Below, one piece after another: positions 7,611 through 15,745 of a stretch of 35,125 nucleotides of DNA. Each line of letters starts with the position of its first letter. Position 1 is the stretch's first letter. The notes beneath the pieces are model-generated. The model saw only the letters and a program-made list of their open reading frames with translations. It searched no databases and was not told the DNA's origin. The DNA is taken from positions 1 to 35,125 of the forward strand of contig JAURVK010000165.1 of the NCBI GenBank assembly GCA_030655535.1. The letters are read 5' to 3'. The DNA comes from Methylobacter sp. Its GTDB lineage: Bacteria; Pseudomonadota; Gammaproteobacteria; Methylococcales; Methylomonadaceae. The translations under genes and the position numbers were made by a program.

Positions 7611-7958
7611 ATGGACGCCAGCAAAGTACAACCACGACAAGAGCCGCTTATTACCACGACATCCCAACGCACAAAAAGCGTGGAAAGTAATGAATCCGCT
7701 GTCGAAACCCGGTCAGCTAACGACCAGGACGACAGTTCAAAAGTTTCTGCTCAAACAGTACAACTTTCCGATACGTCAATAAGACTATCTGCATCTTCGC
7801 CAGTAAGAAGCAGCGACAGATCTGCCCCGATAGAAAATAGAGAACAAGCTCAACAGGCGGCCCGCCAAATTATCGCCGACTTTCAAAGCAACCCGGCCCA
7901 GGCACAAGGAACTCACAGCAACATAACCGAAAACGCAGTAAAATCTTTGTTAGGTTAA
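7611..7958 (+). CDS. Small serine/glutamine-rich protein of unknown function
   Basis: The 115-residue protein has no signal peptide, membrane segment or cysteine. Residues 1-80 are polar and low in complexity, rich in Ser, Gln, Glu and Asp, and probably disordered. The C-terminal 35 residues (from NREQAQQAARQIIADFQ to AVKSLLG) look like two amphipathic helices. The layout of a disordered head plus helical tail, with VQLSDTSIRLS in the middle, is loosely like the anti-sigma factor FlgM, but I cannot align it with confidence. The leader contains AAAAGGACAT just before the ATG, a fair ribosome site. The gene ends 18 bp before the MOSC gene and is probably co-transcribed with it. Confidence 0.65.
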   Translation: MDASKVQPRQEPLITTTSQRTKSVESNESAVETRSANDQDDSSKVSAQTVQLSDTSIRLSASSPVRSSDRSAPIENREQAQQAARQIIADFQSNPAQAQGTHSNITENAVKSLLG

Positions 7959-7976
7959 GACGACTGCTCATCGCCA

Positions 7977-8801
7977 ATGGCACATTTTATTTTAAGCGGC
8001 ATAGCCGTTTATCCGGTAAAGTCATTAGCAGGCATTAGTGCAAACAGCTGGCCTGTCACTGAAAACGGCTTTCAGCACGACAGAAAATGGATGATTATCG
8101 ACCATAACCGGCAATTCCTTAGCCAGCGCAAGTTGCCGGAAATGGTTTTAATTAAAACCGCACTGACCGATAAAAACCTGATCCTGTCAGCGCCGGGCAT
8201 GGAAGATTTATCCCTCCCCATTAAACCCGTTAATGGACAACTCATTAACAGCACCATCTGGCATGACCAGTGTGATGCCCGTAGCGTTTCAAAACAAGCC
8301 GACCAATGGCTGAGCGATTTTTTAAAACAAGATTGCCAACTGGTTTACCAGCCCGACGAGGTCATTCGACCGGTTGATCCCGACTATGCCAAGCCTTCCG
8401 ACAAGGTGGCATTTTCCGACGGCTTTCCTTTCCTGATCATTTCAGAAAATTCTCTGACTGCATTAAATAACGAAATGCAGCTGAATTTGGCTATGGCCCG
8501 TTTTAGACCCAATCTGGTTATTTCCGGCTGTCCCGGCTATGCAGAAGACAGCTGGCGCGAAATCAGCATTGGCGCTATCGATTTCAGACTACCCAAACCT
8601 TGCTCCCGCTGCTCCATTCCGACAATCGACCCTGAAACCGCACAAACCGGCAAGGAACCGCTGATCACGCTCAACCGTACCAGAAAATGGCAAAATAACG
8701 TTTATTTCGGACAAAATGCGCTGCATAATCAATGCGGTCAATTGAGTGTCGGCGATACCGTGCACATCAAACTAACCGGCGCAAAACAACCGCCCATCTA
8801 A
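7977..8801 (+). CDS. MOSC domain-containing protein (YcbX-like, molybdenum-cofactor-linked)
   Basis: The 274-residue protein begins with the MOSC N-terminal barrel hallmark: ISGIAVYPVKSLAGIS followed by GFQHDRKWMIID and FLSQRKLPEM. The MOSC domain itself covers roughly residues 140-270, with FRPNLVISG and the cysteine motif KPCSRCSIPTIDP. In this family that cysteine is the proposed site for binding or transferring sulfur or the molybdenum cofactor. E. coli YcbX has an extra C-terminal ferredoxin domain that is missing here, so this is the short form. Members act in reduction of N-hydroxylated compounds or in cofactor handling; the exact role here is unknown. It closely follows the 115 aa gene. 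Confidence 0.92.
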   Translation: MAHFILSGIAVYPVKSLAGISANSWPVTENGFQHDRKWMIIDHNRQFLSQRKLPEMVLIKTALTDKNLILSAPGMEDLSLPIKPVNGQLINSTIWHDQCDARSVSKQADQWLSDFLKQDCQLVYQPDEVIRPVDPDYAKPSDKVAFSDGFPFLIISENSLTALNNEMQLNLAMARFRPNLVISGCPGYAEDSWREISIGAIDFRLPKPCSRCSIPTIDPETAQTGKEPLITLNRTRKWQNNVYFGQNALHNQCGQLSVGDTVHIKLTGAKQPPI

Positions 8802-8840
8802 TCTCTCCGGGCAAGCAACAAATCTATGCCGTTTGTAATG

Positions 8841-9000
8841 GAACACAGATGACTCTGATTAGGCGGATTTACGCGAATTTCTAAAAAAGCGCAAGCCAAG
8901 TTTGCTGTAAACATGCCTTAACAATTTTATCTGTAATATCTTTTATGAAGAAGATCTATTTTATCCGCGCTTATCAGCTAAATCAGCGTCATCTGCGTTC
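8841..9000. repeat. About 160 bp element bounded by imperfect inverted repeats
   Basis: The left arm (8841-8880) starts GAACACAGATGACTCTGATT. The reverse complement of the right arm (about 8961-9000) starts GAACGCAGATGACGCTGATT. The arms match over about 20 nt and more weakly beyond. The centre is AT-rich and has no ORF. Such GAACGCAGATGA-type repeats are often dispersed in bacterial genomes, so this looks like a non-coding mobile or folded repeat. It fills the gap between the MOSC gene and the Na/Pi transporter and ends 29 bp before the latter's ATG. Confidence 0.7.
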
Positions 9001-9029
9001 TATTTTCCATATAAAATCGTTACAAAATA

Positions 9030-10838
9030 ATGCATAAAGCCCTACTGTTGATTGTCATCCCGCTATTGTCTTACGGCTTTTGGCTCAGTGAAGAATTTAA
9101 AGGCATTGCGGCGGGTGTCTCAATTTTTCTGTTCGGCATGCTGTCCCTGGAGCAAGGCTTTAAAGCATTTACCGGCGGCGTACTGGAACGAATTCTGCAA
9201 AAAACCACCGATACCACCTGGAAAAGTTTCGGCTTCGGCTTCCTATCGGCTTCCTTGATGCAATCCAGCAGCTTGGTCTCAGTCATCACCATATCATTCC
9301 TGAGTGCGGGCTTGCTTGATTTAGTTGCGGGCATCGGTATTGTTTTCGGCTCCAATCTGGGTACGACAACCGGCGCATGGCTGATCGCAGGGCTGGGTCT
9401 GAAAATTAATATTGCCGCCTACGCCATGCCAATGCTGGTTTTTGGCGTTTTATGCCTATTTCAGAACGGCAAACAGTTAAAAGGCATCGGCTATATCCTG
9501 ACCGGCTTGGGTTTTCTGCTGCTCGGCATACATTACATGAAAGAAAGTTTTGAGCACTTTGAAAGCGCCATAAACTTGGCCGAATATGCCATGCCCGGCG
9601 TCAAAGGCTTACTTATTTATACTGCCTTAGGCATCATCGCCACCATTATCATGCAGTCCAGTCATGCCACCATGCTATTAACCATTACTGCGGTTTCTGT
9701 GCATCAAATTACTTATGACAATGCGCTGGCGTTGGCAATAGGCGCCAATGTCGGTACAACAGTTACCGCAATCATTGCTGCTTTAGGTGCCAATGTTCAA
9801 GGTAAACGTCTGGCAGGCTCACATCTGTTAATCAACCTGAGCACCGGAATCTTTGCCCTGATTTTTATTAAACAATTCGGCATCGCCGTTGACATCATCA
9901 GCGCAAAACTGGGTATTGCCGACACCGACAATGCGCTGAAACTAGCGACATTTCACAGCCTGTTTAATCTTACCGGCATTATTCTGTTTTTTCCATTTAT
10001 CAATCAACAGGTTACTTTACTGGAAAGAATATTCATAGAAAAACGTCCCGCTATTTTCAAACCGATATATTTGGACCCGTCCGCCATGGATTTCCCTGAA
10101 ACAGTCGTTGAATCGGTCAGACTGGAAAGTATTCATTTATATGAAAATGCCATTCATATTATTTTGCACACTTTTGGCCTGCATAAACGCGATCTCCAAA
10201 AAAACGACTCACTCAAGCAACTCATAGATCAAAACACACAGCCGATTGAATACGACATAGACGCCAGCTATGAAAAGAGAATAAAAGGTATCTACAGCGC
10301 TATTATTGCTTTTATCAGCCAAGCCGGATTCACTTGGGAAATGACCCAGTCTTCAAGGCTTTCCTGGCTACGCGAGGCCAATAAACACCTTGTAGAAGCC
10401 ATTAAAGACACCAAGCACTTGCAAAAAAACTGGGGGCGAGCCAGATCCTCAACCAATCAAATCAGGATCGATGAATACAACAAAATTGCCTACCAAATAG
10501 TCTTGCATATCCAGAAAATTGAAACTTTCAGGCATAAAATTGCAGGCAACGAATTACCGTTATTATCGTTGGACACATTAAAAGCATCCATTAAAAATGA
10601 CGACATGCAAATGAATCGCGCCATTGAAACGCTGATTAGAGAACGAAAAATATCCCCTGAAACCGGATCCTCGCTGATTAATGACAGCGCCTATATGCGC
10701 AGCATTAAAAAAGATCTGCTCAAAGCCGCTGAAACGCTGTTTTTGCACCGCAACATCGGCGATGCCGATGTTGAAGATCAATTAAGCCTAAATGAAACCG
10801 AGATCAATGATGTTGTTCACACTATGGATACTCAATAA
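9030..10838 (+). CDS. Na+/phosphate cotransporter (NptA/YjbB type) with C-terminal PhoU-like domain
   Basis: The 602-residue protein has about nine hydrophobic segments in residues 1-330. It contains the two inverted QSS repeats of the Na/Pi-cotransporter II family, SLMQSSSLVSVITISFLSAG and IMQSSHATMLLTITA, each followed by a glycine/threonine turn (GSNLGTTTGAW and GANVGTTVTA). The C-terminal 250 residues are soluble, helical and charged, as in the PhoU-like domain of YjbB. The protein should move phosphate across the inner membrane using sodium; E. coli YjbB mainly exports phosphate. There is no clear Shine-Dalgarno sequence. A NhaD sodium/proton antiporter lies two genes downstream, which makes a joint sodium theme plausible. 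Confidence 0.93.
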   Translation: MHKALLLIVIPLLSYGFWLSEEFKGIAAGVSIFLFGMLSLEQGFKAFTGGVLERILQKTTDTTWKSFGFGFLSASLMQSSSLVSVITISFLSAGLLDLVAGIGIVFGSNLGTTTGAWLIAGLGLKINIAAYAMPMLVFGVLCLFQNGKQLKGIGYILTGLGFLLLGIHYMKESFEHFESAINLAEYAMPGVKGLLIYTALGIIATIIMQSSHATMLLTITAVSVHQITYDNALALAIGANVGTTVTAIIAALGANVQGKRLAGSHLLINLSTGIFALIFIKQFGIAVDIISAKLGIADTDNALKLATFHSLFNLTGIILFFPFINQQVTLLERIFIEKRPAIFKPIYLDPSAMDFPETVVESVRLESIHLYENAIHIILHTFGLHKRDLQKNDSLKQLIDQNTQPIEYDIDASYEKRIKGIYSAIIAFISQAGFTWEMTQSSRLSWLREANKHLVEAIKDTKHLQKNWGRARSSTNQIRIDEYNKIAYQIVLHIQKIETFRHKIAGNELPLLSLDTLKASIKNDDMQMNRAIETLIRERKISPETGSSLINDSAYMRSIKKDLLKAAETLFLHRNIGDADVEDQLSLNETEINDVVHTMDTQ

Positions 10839-10887
10839 CATCATTCTTGCACCAATTTAACTACACTCATAACCCGTCATTCCAGCC

Positions 10888-11145
10888 ATGAAAATAGAAA
10901 AATTGCTCCATAAATTACAGGCTTTTTTTGACACCGAAAAACACAAAAAAAGACAACATATCGAGGAATTGAAAAGAATCCTGCTTAAACTGAAGAAAAA
11001 AGAACGAAAAATCACCTATATCTTGCAACAGACTGACGACGATTGCTTAACAAAACATTATCAAACTGAATTGGAAATTATCAGGGTACAGCGAAAAAAA
11101 GGTATTGAAGTTTTGCAACAACTTAACGAACGTAAAAAAAATTGA
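10888..11145 (+). CDS. Small basic coiled-coil protein, unknown function
   Basis: The 85-residue protein is almost entirely helical and highly charged (many Lys, Glu, Arg), with a heptad-like pattern of Leu and Ile through residues 5-80. It has no signal peptide or membrane segment. It begins 49 bp after the Na/Pi transporter on the same strand and probably shares its transcript. It may be a regulator or partner of the transporter's PhoU-like tail, but this rests only on position. I do not recognise a named family. Confidence 0.65.
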   Translation: MKIEKLLHKLQAFFDTEKHKKRQHIEELKRILLKLKKKERKITYILQQTDDDCLTKHYQTELEIIRVQRKKGIEVLQQLNERKKN

Positions 11146-11301
11146 ACACAAGCCCTACCCCCACTCTGTCGCCGCCGCCGACTAACCAACACGCGCAACA
11201 TTTACCGGCGCATACCCATGCTGTTTCAAATATAATACTTTATTAAGCTAGTCTAGAATTTTCATCTTTCCGCTAATATTTTGTATTCTTGTGAGTCCCA
11301 T

Positions 11302-12942
11302 ATGCAATTTGCAGTGTTTTTATCCATTTTCACCTTAATAAAACTTTCATTAAGTGATGCGTTATTTAAAATTGACCTATTCTTAAGCATACTGGATAAA
11401 AACAGCTCCATTGCACATAAATCTTACCAGCTTTTTAAGTTACTAAAAGCCTTGCTTTGCTCAAAATATAATCCGTTTCTACTCGCCCTGCTTTTTCCTT
11501 CTCTATCGATGGCAGCCGCTGAGGTAAGTACTATTAGCCAAGTGCAACCGTTGGATTTAACCCAGCACTGGGCCGGTTATATGGCCCTGGTAGTTTTTAC
11601 AATTGCCTATATTCTCGCAATGACCGAGGAGGTGACTGAGTTAAGAAAATCGAAACCGATGGTATTTGCAGCAAGCGTGATCTGGATATTTATCGCCGCC
11701 ATTTATGCCAACGGCGGAATGAGCGAGCAAGCAGGGGTAGCGTTCCGGTCCACGCTGGAGGGCTATGCCGAACTGTTTTTGTTCATCATGGTGTCGATGA
11801 CTTACTTGAATGCCATGGAAGACCGGGGCGTGTTTGACAGCCTGCGGGTCTGGCTGTTGAGCAAGAACTTCACCTATAGGCAATTATTCTGGATTACCGG
11901 TTTTCAGGCGTTCTTTATCTCGTCCGGCTGCAACAACCTCACTACCGCTTTGCTGATGGGTTCGGTTATTTTGGCTATGGGTAAGGATTGCCCGCGTTTC
12001 GTTACCCTATCCTGCATCAATGTTGTGGTCGCCTCCAATGCAGGTGGCTCATTCAGCCCCTTTGGCGACATCACCACGTTACTGGTCTGGCAAAAAGGCG
12101 TAGTGCCTTTTACCGATTTCTTTTCCCTGTTGATTCCGGCCATCATCAACTTTGCAATACCTGCCGCCATCATGCATCTCTTTATTCCGCAAGAAAGGCC
12201 CGCAGCAGTAATGGAAGCTCAGGACATGAAGCGGGGAGGCTGGACAATCATTTTTTTGTTCGTATTGACCATTATTACCTCGGCTTGCTTCGAAAACTTC
12301 CTGAGCCTACCACCTGCGGCCGGGATGATGATGGGCTTGACCTATTTAAAGTTTTTTAGTTACTACCTGCAAAAAACCCACGACTCCCAATCAGTACCGA
12401 TACCCGTGGATTTGAGCGATGCCAAAATCGATCATTTTGCGCCCATGAAATACATGAACAATCTGCAACTAGAGGCGAATCAACAGCTGGCTAAAGAACT
12501 GCCTTTTGATATTTTCCAGAAAGTCGCACAATTGGAATGGGATACGCTGCTGTTCTTCTATGGTGTAATGGTTTGTGTCGGCGGATTGAGTTTTATCGGC
12601 TATCTGGGCGTGGCATCTCATCTTTTGTACGGCAGCATCGATCCTACAGTAGCCAATATTCTGGTAGGCATCGCCTCAGCGTTTGTGGACAACGGCACCA
12701 TCATGCTCGCGGTATTAACTATGGCGCCGGATATTTCCCAGGGACAATGGCTGTTGGTCACATTGACTGCCGGTGTAGGCGGCAGTATGTTGGCGGTAGG
12801 TTCCGCAGCAGGCGTGGGCTTGATGGGACAGGCTAAAGGAATTTATACCTTCACCAGCCATTTAAAATGGACACCGGTCATCGTGCTGGGTTACTTCGGC
12901 AGTATCGCCGCCCACTTTCTTATCAATGGTCGCTATTTCTAA
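11302..12942 (+). CDS. nhaD: Na+/H+ antiporter NhaD family
   Basis: The protein has about 11-13 membrane segments and the typical NhaD/arsenite-permease (IT superfamily) sequence: TEEVTELRKSKPMVFAAS near the start, then SGCNNLTTALLMGSVIL, NAGGSFSPFGDITTLLVWQ, and near the end ASAFVDNGTIMLAVLTM and GVGGSMLAVGSAAGVGLMG. It should export Na+ (or Li+) in exchange for H+ at the inner membrane. The start is uncertain. ATG 11302 is the first ATG but gives about 50 extra residues. An internal TTG at 11452 would give a 496 aa protein opening with a signal-like segment (LLALLFPSLSMAAAE), closer to family length and form. No good ribosome site marks either. Confidence 0.9.
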   Translation: MQFAVFLSIFTLIKLSLSDALFKIDLFLSILDKNSSIAHKSYQLFKLLKALLCSKYNPFLLALLFPSLSMAAAEVSTISQVQPLDLTQHWAGYMALVVFTIAYILAMTEEVTELRKSKPMVFAASVIWIFIAAIYANGGMSEQAGVAFRSTLEGYAELFLFIMVSMTYLNAMEDRGVFDSLRVWLLSKNFTYRQLFWITGFQAFFISSGCNNLTTALLMGSVILAMGKDCPRFVTLSCINVVVASNAGGSFSPFGDITTLLVWQKGVVPFTDFFSLLIPAIINFAIPAAIMHLFIPQERPAAVMEAQDMKRGGWTIIFLFVLTIITSACFENFLSLPPAAGMMMGLTYLKFFSYYLQKTHDSQSVPIPVDLSDAKIDHFAPMKYMNNLQLEANQQLAKELPFDIFQKVAQLEWDTLLFFYGVMVCVGGLSFIGYLGVASHLLYGSIDPTVANILVGIASAFVDNGTIMLAVLTMAPDISQGQWLLVTLTAGVGGSMLAVGSAAGVGLMGQAKGIYTFTSHLKWTPVIVLGYFGSIAAHFLINGRYF

Positions 12943-12968
12943 GCCGATCCTAAAATAGCTAATGTAAT

Positions 12969-13011
12969 TGCCTGGATAGATGCGGTCATGATTTTATCGC
13001 TTATCCAGGCA
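12969..13011. repeat. Inverted repeat between convergent nhaD and the metallopeptidase gene
   Basis: TGCCTGGATA (12969-12978) is repeated in inverted form as TATCCAGGCA (13002-13011), with a 23-nt loop. It sits in the 92-bp gap between convergent stop codons. It may serve as a transcript-end hairpin, but there is no T run, so an intrinsic terminator is not certain. Confidence 0.4.
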
Positions 13012-13034
13012 GCGATAGCGGCTCTCTGATGATG

Positions 13035-13715
13035 CTACAGGCCCATCATCAGACTGCTTCCATGCTTTTTCAGCCAATGTCTTCGGCTTTGATAATCCGG
13101 CAAATGTTCGGCGACCAAAGACCAGAAATGGACGGAATGATTTCTGATTCTGATATGGCAAAGTTCGTGTACCACGACGTATTCCAGAACTTCGGGCGGA
13201 GCTATAATTAGCAGCCAGTTGATATTGATGTCGTTATGAATGCCGCAACTGCCCCATCGACTCTTTTGCGTTTTAATTTTAATCGTCTGGGGAAATAGCT
13301 GTTTTTTTTCCGCATGCTGTTTTACCAACTGCTCTACCTGGCTTTTCGATTCCTTTTTCATCCAGCGTATCAATGCCTCTTTTATCTCGGCACTGTGGTC
13401 TTTAATCATCAATGCGTCGGGGACATGAGCAATAAATTCAATAAATTCTTGGCTAAATTCTATTTTTAGCCTTTTTAATTTTGTGGGTCTTACTGCCAAT
13501 TTATACGATACTCCCTGATAAGGAATTTCAGCGCCATGACCGTAAACAGCCGGAGCCAACGTTTTATACTGATGACTTTTAGCTGCAATTTTAGCCAACG
13601 CCTGGACTATCCACTGCTGCTTGGACTGAACGAATTGATGGATTTTATGTTCGGCGACTTTTACCGGGGCGACAACTTCCACTTTACCGGGCGTCACAAT
13701 GATTCGCGTCTGCAT
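13035..13715 (-). CDS. ygjP: YgjP-like M48/DUF45 metallopeptidase, 5' end probably disrupted
   Basis: The 226-residue ORF carries the zinc-protease signature HELCH followed by IRIRNHSVHFW in its C-terminal third, and KSRWGSCGIHNDININW upstream of it, all diagnostic of the YgjP/WLM family. The only in-frame ATG before the conserved region is at 13715, but the reading frame continues upstream with YHIRRSQRA, which matches the expected N-terminal IRRSxRA of the family. No ATG, GTG or TTG begins that extension: going upstream one meets only an ATG followed at once by TAG (13778-13773). Removing one T from the T5 run at 13759-13763 (on the minus strand) would join it to another ATG at 13797. So the gene looks frameshifted near its start, or there is a sequence error. 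Confidence 0.8.
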   Translation of the reverse strand: MQTRIIVTPGKVEVVAPVKVAEHKIHQFVQSKQQWIVQALAKIAAKSHQYKTLAPAVYGHGAEIPYQGVSYKLAVRPTKLKRLKIEFSQEFIEFIAHVPDALMIKDHSAEIKEALIRWMKKESKSQVEQLVKQHAEKKQLFPQTIKIKTQKSRWGSCGIHNDININWLLIIAPPEVLEYVVVHELCHIRIRNHSVHFWSLVAEHLPDYQSRRHWLKKHGSSLMMGL

Positions 13716-13822
13716 GGCTCGCTGACTGCGTCGAATATGGTAAGAAAAGGATAGATTAAAAATGACGGTTCTCTACATTACTGGGATTTTGTAACATTCT
13801 TCAGTTAAATCGGTTCATAAAC

Positions 13823-14218
13823 CTATTCACCCTGATTAATCATATGGGTTGCCAGTTGTTGTAAAGTCTGGCTTAAGTTTTCCCTGAAATTGGCGTCCAT
13901 GGTTATTTCATTTAGGGCTTTATTCATACACAACATCCACTGATCTCTTGCAACGTCGTCTATCGCAAAGGCAATATGTCGCTGCCGCAATCTTGGATGC
14001 CCGTATTCCTGAATAAACAAGTCGGGACCGCCCAGCCAGCCGGACAAAAATTTGAACAATTTGTCATGCGCAGCCGACAAATCCGCCGCATGCATAACTC
14101 GAATTCCGGAAGCTTCAGGCAAGCTGTCCATAAAAAAATAAAACCGTTCCACCAGACTGAGTATTGCCGCTTCTCCGCCTATCAGTTCATAAGGTGTTGT
14201 TTGTCTGTTTTCTGTCAT
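13823..14218 (-). CDS. Group II truncated hemoglobin
   Basis: The 131-residue protein matches the short 2-over-2 globin fold. The distal B10 tyrosine is Tyr27 in VERFYFFMD. The E-to-F part reads LSGWLGGPDLFIQEYGHPRLRQRHIAF, the classic group II motif with proximal His81, and the G8 tryptophan is in DQWMLCM (about 94). Group II members bind O2 or NO and serve in nitrosative or oxygen stress or as redox proteins. It is read from its own promoter region divergently from the Bax-inhibitor gene. No partner is evident next to it. Confidence 0.93.
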   Translation of the reverse strand: MTENRQTTPYELIGGEAAILSLVERFYFFMDSLPEASGIRVMHAADLSAAHDKLFKFLSGWLGGPDLFIQEYGHPRLRQRHIAFAIDDVARDQWMLCMNKALNEITMDANFRENLSQTLQQLATHMINQGE

Positions 14219-14355
14219 AATCCAGTGCTCTGAAAAACCATTCTTTCAATAATCCGATATTCTACTAAATATTTTTACCAATACCGCCAAACTCTTGTAA
14301 AATCAAAAAGACTATCTGTTCTGTTAACCGTTTATTTTTAAGGAATCCAAATACA

Positions 14356-15024
14356 ATGAAACTAAATACCGCTATTCCACGCCCGGAAGCCAGTGTTCTG
14401 GCAACCAATAAAGTACTGAGAAACACCTATTTGTTATTATCGATGACATTAATTTTCAGCGCCATGACTGCCGGGGCGGCAATGTCCCTGAATCTACCGC
14501 ATTTCGGCATTGTCATTACCCTAGTCGGTTATTTCGGTCTGCTGTTCTTAACGACCAAATTCAGTAACAGTAGCTTAGGCCTGGTTTTTGTTTTTGCCTT
14601 GACCGGTTTTATGGGATTAACTCTCGGCCCTATCTTAACCATGTACATTACCGCCTTCAGCAACGGCCACGAATTGATCATGACGGCATTAGGCGGCACC
14701 GGCGTTATATTCCTGGGACTTTCCGGCTATGCCTTAACAACACGCAAAGATTTCAGCTTTATGGGCGGCTTCCTGATGGTAGGCGTTCTGGTCGCATTTC
14801 TGGCGGGTCTTGGCGCAATGTTTTTCGCTATACCGGCTTTATCGCTGGCGGTATCGGCCATGTTTATCCTACTGATGTCCGGTATGATCTTATACCAGAC
14901 CAGCGAAATCATTCACGGGGGCGAAACCAACTATATTTTGGCGACTGTTTCTTTATACGTTACCATCTACAACCTGTTCTTAAGCTTGTTGCAATTGTTG
15001 GGCGTATTCAGCGGCGAAGACTAA
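14356..15024 (+). CDS. Bax inhibitor-1/YccA family membrane protein
   Basis: The 222-residue protein has seven hydrophobic segments and the BI-1 family features: an N-terminal LRNTYLLLSMTLIFSAM, ALTGFMGLTLGPILTMY in the middle, and near the end SGMILYQTSEIIHGGETNYILATVSLYVTIYNLFLSLLQLL, with the conserved acidic residues in the last loops. Related YccA in E. coli interacts with the FtsH protease. Family members also act as pH-gated calcium leak channels. AAGGA lies about 11 nt upstream of the ATG. The gene is followed by a strong terminator. Confidence 0.95.
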   Translation: MKLNTAIPRPEASVLATNKVLRNTYLLLSMTLIFSAMTAGAAMSLNLPHFGIVITLVGYFGLLFLTTKFSNSSLGLVFVFALTGFMGLTLGPILTMYITAFSNGHELIMTALGGTGVIFLGLSGYALTTRKDFSFMGGFLMVGVLVAFLAGLGAMFFAIPALSLAVSAMFILLMSGMILYQTSEIIHGGETNYILATVSLYVTIYNLFLSLLQLLGVFSGED

Positions 15025-15050
15025 ATAATCTTTGACGCCTATCCCACATT

Positions 15051-15087
15051 AAAAAGCCCGGCTAACTTGGTTAGCCGGGCTTTTTTT
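15051..15087. terminator. Bidirectional intrinsic terminator
   Basis: A strong hairpin has arms at 15051-15066 and 15070-15085 (core GCCCGGCTAAC with GTTAGCCGGGC) and a 3-nt loop, followed by a T run to 15087. The A run on the other side makes it functional on both strands. It serves the convergent Bax-inhibitor gene and the end of the flagellar operon. Confidence 0.9.
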
Positions 15088-15091
15088 CCTT

Positions 15092-15511
15092 TCATAGCTG
15101 GTTTTTAGATCCATGCAATCGAATCAATAAAGCCGCCTCATCATGGCTTAATCCTGAGCTTTGCATTAATTCATGGACGCCGGCCCCGCTTCTTACTTTT
15201 CGGATATCTACGCTATATGCGTGATCCGGCTGGTCATTTTGCTCTACCTCTGCAAGCTTTGTCGCCAGATCGTTGATCTGCCCGTCAGTCACGGCTATCC
15301 GGTTATCCACTGCGGCTATTCGACTATCCACCGTCAAAGCGGCGGTACACAAGCCGACAATATCATTCGTGTTCCCGTGAACAATATCGTTAAGAGCCTG
15401 ATAATCGTGTTTAAGCTTGCGCTGCGTGCGCACCAGCCAAAAAAGCACAACGAGCATCATAACAATCGCCACGCCCTCAATGATAAGAGCGGTCATCAAA
15501 GGATTATTCAT
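15092..15511 (-). CDS. DUF2802 family protein at the end of the flagellar operon
   Basis: The 139-residue protein has one N-terminal membrane segment (about residues 6-25), a coiled-coil stretch and a C-terminal helix with GVHELMQSSGLSHDEAALLIRLH, the DUF2802 signature. In Pseudomonas a DUF2802 gene ends the flagellar-chemotaxis region next to cheW. Here cheW is missing but the gene keeps its place. The best start is ATG 15511, whose first base overlaps the stop codon of the 52 aa gene (TGATG), implying translational coupling. A TTG three bases upstream is a less likely start. Function is unknown. Confidence 0.82.
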   Translation of the reverse strand: MNNPLMTALIIEGVAIVMMLVVLFWLVRTQRKLKHDYQALNDIVHGNTNDIVGLCTAALTVDSRIAAVDNRIAVTDGQINDLATKLAEVEQNDQPDHAYSVDIRKVRSGAGVHELMQSSGLSHDEAALLIRLHGSKNQL

Positions 15512-15669
15512 CAAACAACTTCATCAATATGTTGTATGGGTTCAGCATCCTGCGCTTCCACTTCCTGTTCTTTTCTACGCGGCTGTTTCTCCGGGCGATT
15601 ATCATCCCTTTTAATTTTTTTGGATTTTACGACTGGAAAAGAGAGTGATACGGGTTGTATTTCTAGCAT
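15511..15669 (-). CDS. Small protein (52 aa), unknown, between motD and the DUF2802 gene
   Basis: This short ORF is supported by an excellent ribosome site, AGGAGG, 6 nt before its ATG, and by a stop-start overlap (TGATG) with the downstream DUF2802 gene. Its protein begins LEIQPVSLSFPVV and is then highly charged (Lys, Arg, Glu, Gln) with no cysteine or membrane segment. I do not recognise a family. Its place in the flagellar operon suggests a role linked to the motor or to DUF2802. Confidence 0.65.
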   Translation of the reverse strand: MLEIQPVSLSFPVVKSKKIKRDDNRPEKQPRRKEQEVEAQDAEPIQHIDEVV

Positions 15670-15745
15670 GCCTGCCTCCTGCGACTGACATTAGTATTGA
15701 TTTAATATTAGCCGTCATTTTACTTTATTGTTGATCAATTCGGCA

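Noticed and set aside
12969-13011. Strong terminator at the nhaD/ygjP junction
   Set aside because: The stem is good but there is no T run and the loop is long, so it was listed only as a repeat.
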